Below are positions 5,852 to 6,456 of a DNA stretch of 6,456 nucleotides, one piece after another. The translations under genes were made by a program, and so were the position numbers. Each line of letters opens with the position of its first letter. Position 1 is the first letter of the stretch. This DNA comes from an uncultured Dyadobacter sp. Lineage in GTDB: Bacteria > Bacteroidota > Bacteroidia > Cytophagales > Spirosomataceae. The notes under the pieces were generated by a model, which was given only the letters and a program-made list of their open reading frames with translations, was not told the origin of the DNA and did no database searches. Location: NCBI GenBank assembly GCA_946481035.1, contig CAMLNK010000246.1:1-6456 (forward strand), read 5' to 3'.

Positions 5852-6456
5852 CTAAACTTTCATCTTCACGACGTTCTTGAAGCTGGTTTCGATGGCCTGA
5901 ACGGGCGGTACCTTCGCCACGTCCTGCTCGACGAAGAAATGCGTCATTCCGGCCAGCTTGCGGTTATCGAAGATCTTTTTGAAATCGATCGAACCGGTTC
6001 CTACCTCTGCAAATGAGCCATCTTTCTTATCGATATCTTTCACGTGCCAGAGCGGGAAACGGCCCGGATATTTCTTGAACAATGCAACCGGATCAATACC
6101 CGCTTTCACAGCCCAGTACAAATCGAGTTCCAGCTTCACGAGCTTCGGATCGGTTTTGCCGGCAATGTAATCGTAAGGCAGCTCGCCGCCGATTTTCTTG
6201 AATTCGAAATCGTGGTTGTGGTAGCCGAACTGCAAGCCTGCCTTCTTCGCTACTTCTCCCGATTTGTTGAACAGATCGACATAGCTTTTATATTGATCGA
6301 TCGTCTTGCGCTCCGATTCGGTCAGGTAAGCGCAGTTCACATATTTCTGGCCCAATTCTGCCGCGTCGTCGACCGCTTTCTGCCAGCCGTTACTCAATGT
6401 ACCTTTGGCCGTTTTGTTCTCCACACCGGCGCCATAATGGCCGCTTACCGGGTTCA
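5852..6456 (-). CDS. Sugar phosphate isomerase/epimerase family protein (xylose isomerase-like TIM barrel), C-terminal part
   Basis: The gene enters from the right edge and ends at a TAG stop; about 201 codons are visible and the start is outside the window. Full family members are usually near 280-310 residues, so roughly the first third is missing. The visible part opens with NPVSGHYGAG, a typical barrel-strand motif, followed by YHNHDFEF (near 6221), LELDLYW (near 6130), LWHVKDID (near 6050), EVGTGSIDF (near 6007) and FFVEQD (near 5935). These are hallmarks of the AP-endonuclease-2/xylose isomerase-like barrel, with Asp, His and Glu in the last motifs as likely divalent metal ligands. Substrate is unknown; in Bacteroidota many relatives belong to sugar or inositol catabolism and some are exported, but the N-terminus needed to judge export is not visible. 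It converges on the atp operon and is probably unrelated to it. The GTG at 6424 is an internal Val codon, not the start. Confidence 0.88.
   Translation of the reverse strand, partial: NPVSGHYGAGVENKTAKGTLSNGWQKAVDDAAELGQKYVNCAYLTESERKTIDQYKSYVDLFNKSGEVAKKAGLQFGYHNHDFEFKKIGGELPYDYIAGKTDPKLVKLELDLYWAVKAGIDPVALFKKYPGRFPLWHVKDIDKKDGSFAEVGTGSIDFKKIFDNRKLAGMTHFFVEQDVAKVPPVQAIETSFKNVVKMKV

Noticed and set aside
6422..6424. GTG as translation start of the sugar isomerase-like gene
   Set aside because: The frame stays open to the window edge and the upstream codons encode NPVSGHYGAG, a typical barrel motif, so the gene is cut by the edge and this is an internal Val.

Overview
The window looks like core chromosome from a Bacteroidota bacterium, most likely Cytophagales; a Dyadobacter-like genus is a guess from protein style only. 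The evidence is a PorW/SprE-type lipoprotein of the type IX secretion system (T9SS), an ATP synthase subunit a with a signal peptide and a long periplasmic extension, promoter-like TAnnTTTG boxes, and starts preceded by A/T-rich leaders rather than Shine-Dalgarno sequences. I see no tRNA, rRNA, CRISPR array, insertion sequence or prophage remnant. No gap between genes exceeds 150 bases.

Layout: (1) 1-2424, minus strand: porW/sprE followed after 51 bp by the first 56 codons of a class A penicillin-binding protein that runs off the left edge. (2) 2425-2552: a divergent regulatory region with a perfect 14-bp palindrome, a looser inverted repeat and candidate promoters in both directions. (3) 2553-5792, plus strand: an ATP synthase operon in the order atpZ/atpI-like, small four-helix membrane protein, atpB (a), atpE (c), atpF (b), atpH (delta). 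A perfect 10-bp stem-loop sits in the unusually long atpE-atpF gap. (4) 5815-5848: a strong intrinsic terminator directly after atpH. (5) 5852-6456, minus strand, convergent: the C-terminal two thirds or so of a sugar phosphate isomerase/epimerase-type TIM barrel, cut by the right edge.

How the genes work together: the plus-strand operon supplies the whole membrane sector (a, c, b) plus the delta stalk subunit and two small membrane proteins that probably help F0 assembly. The catalytic F1 genes (alpha, beta, gamma, epsilon) are absent, and the terminator shows that the transcript ends at atpH, so they must be encoded elsewhere. The divergent minus-strand pair concerns the cell envelope: T9SS secretion/gliding and peptidoglycan synthesis. 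T9SS is driven by the proton motive force that ATP synthase also uses, so the arrangement is suggestive, but co-regulation is only inferred.

Most of the window is recognisable housekeeping sequence and I did not find a clearly new system. The points most worth a second look are the split ATP synthase operon, the His/Glu-rich periplasmic domain of subunit a, the uncharacterised membrane protein between atpZ and atpB, the palindrome over the porW promoter and the atpE-atpF hairpin.
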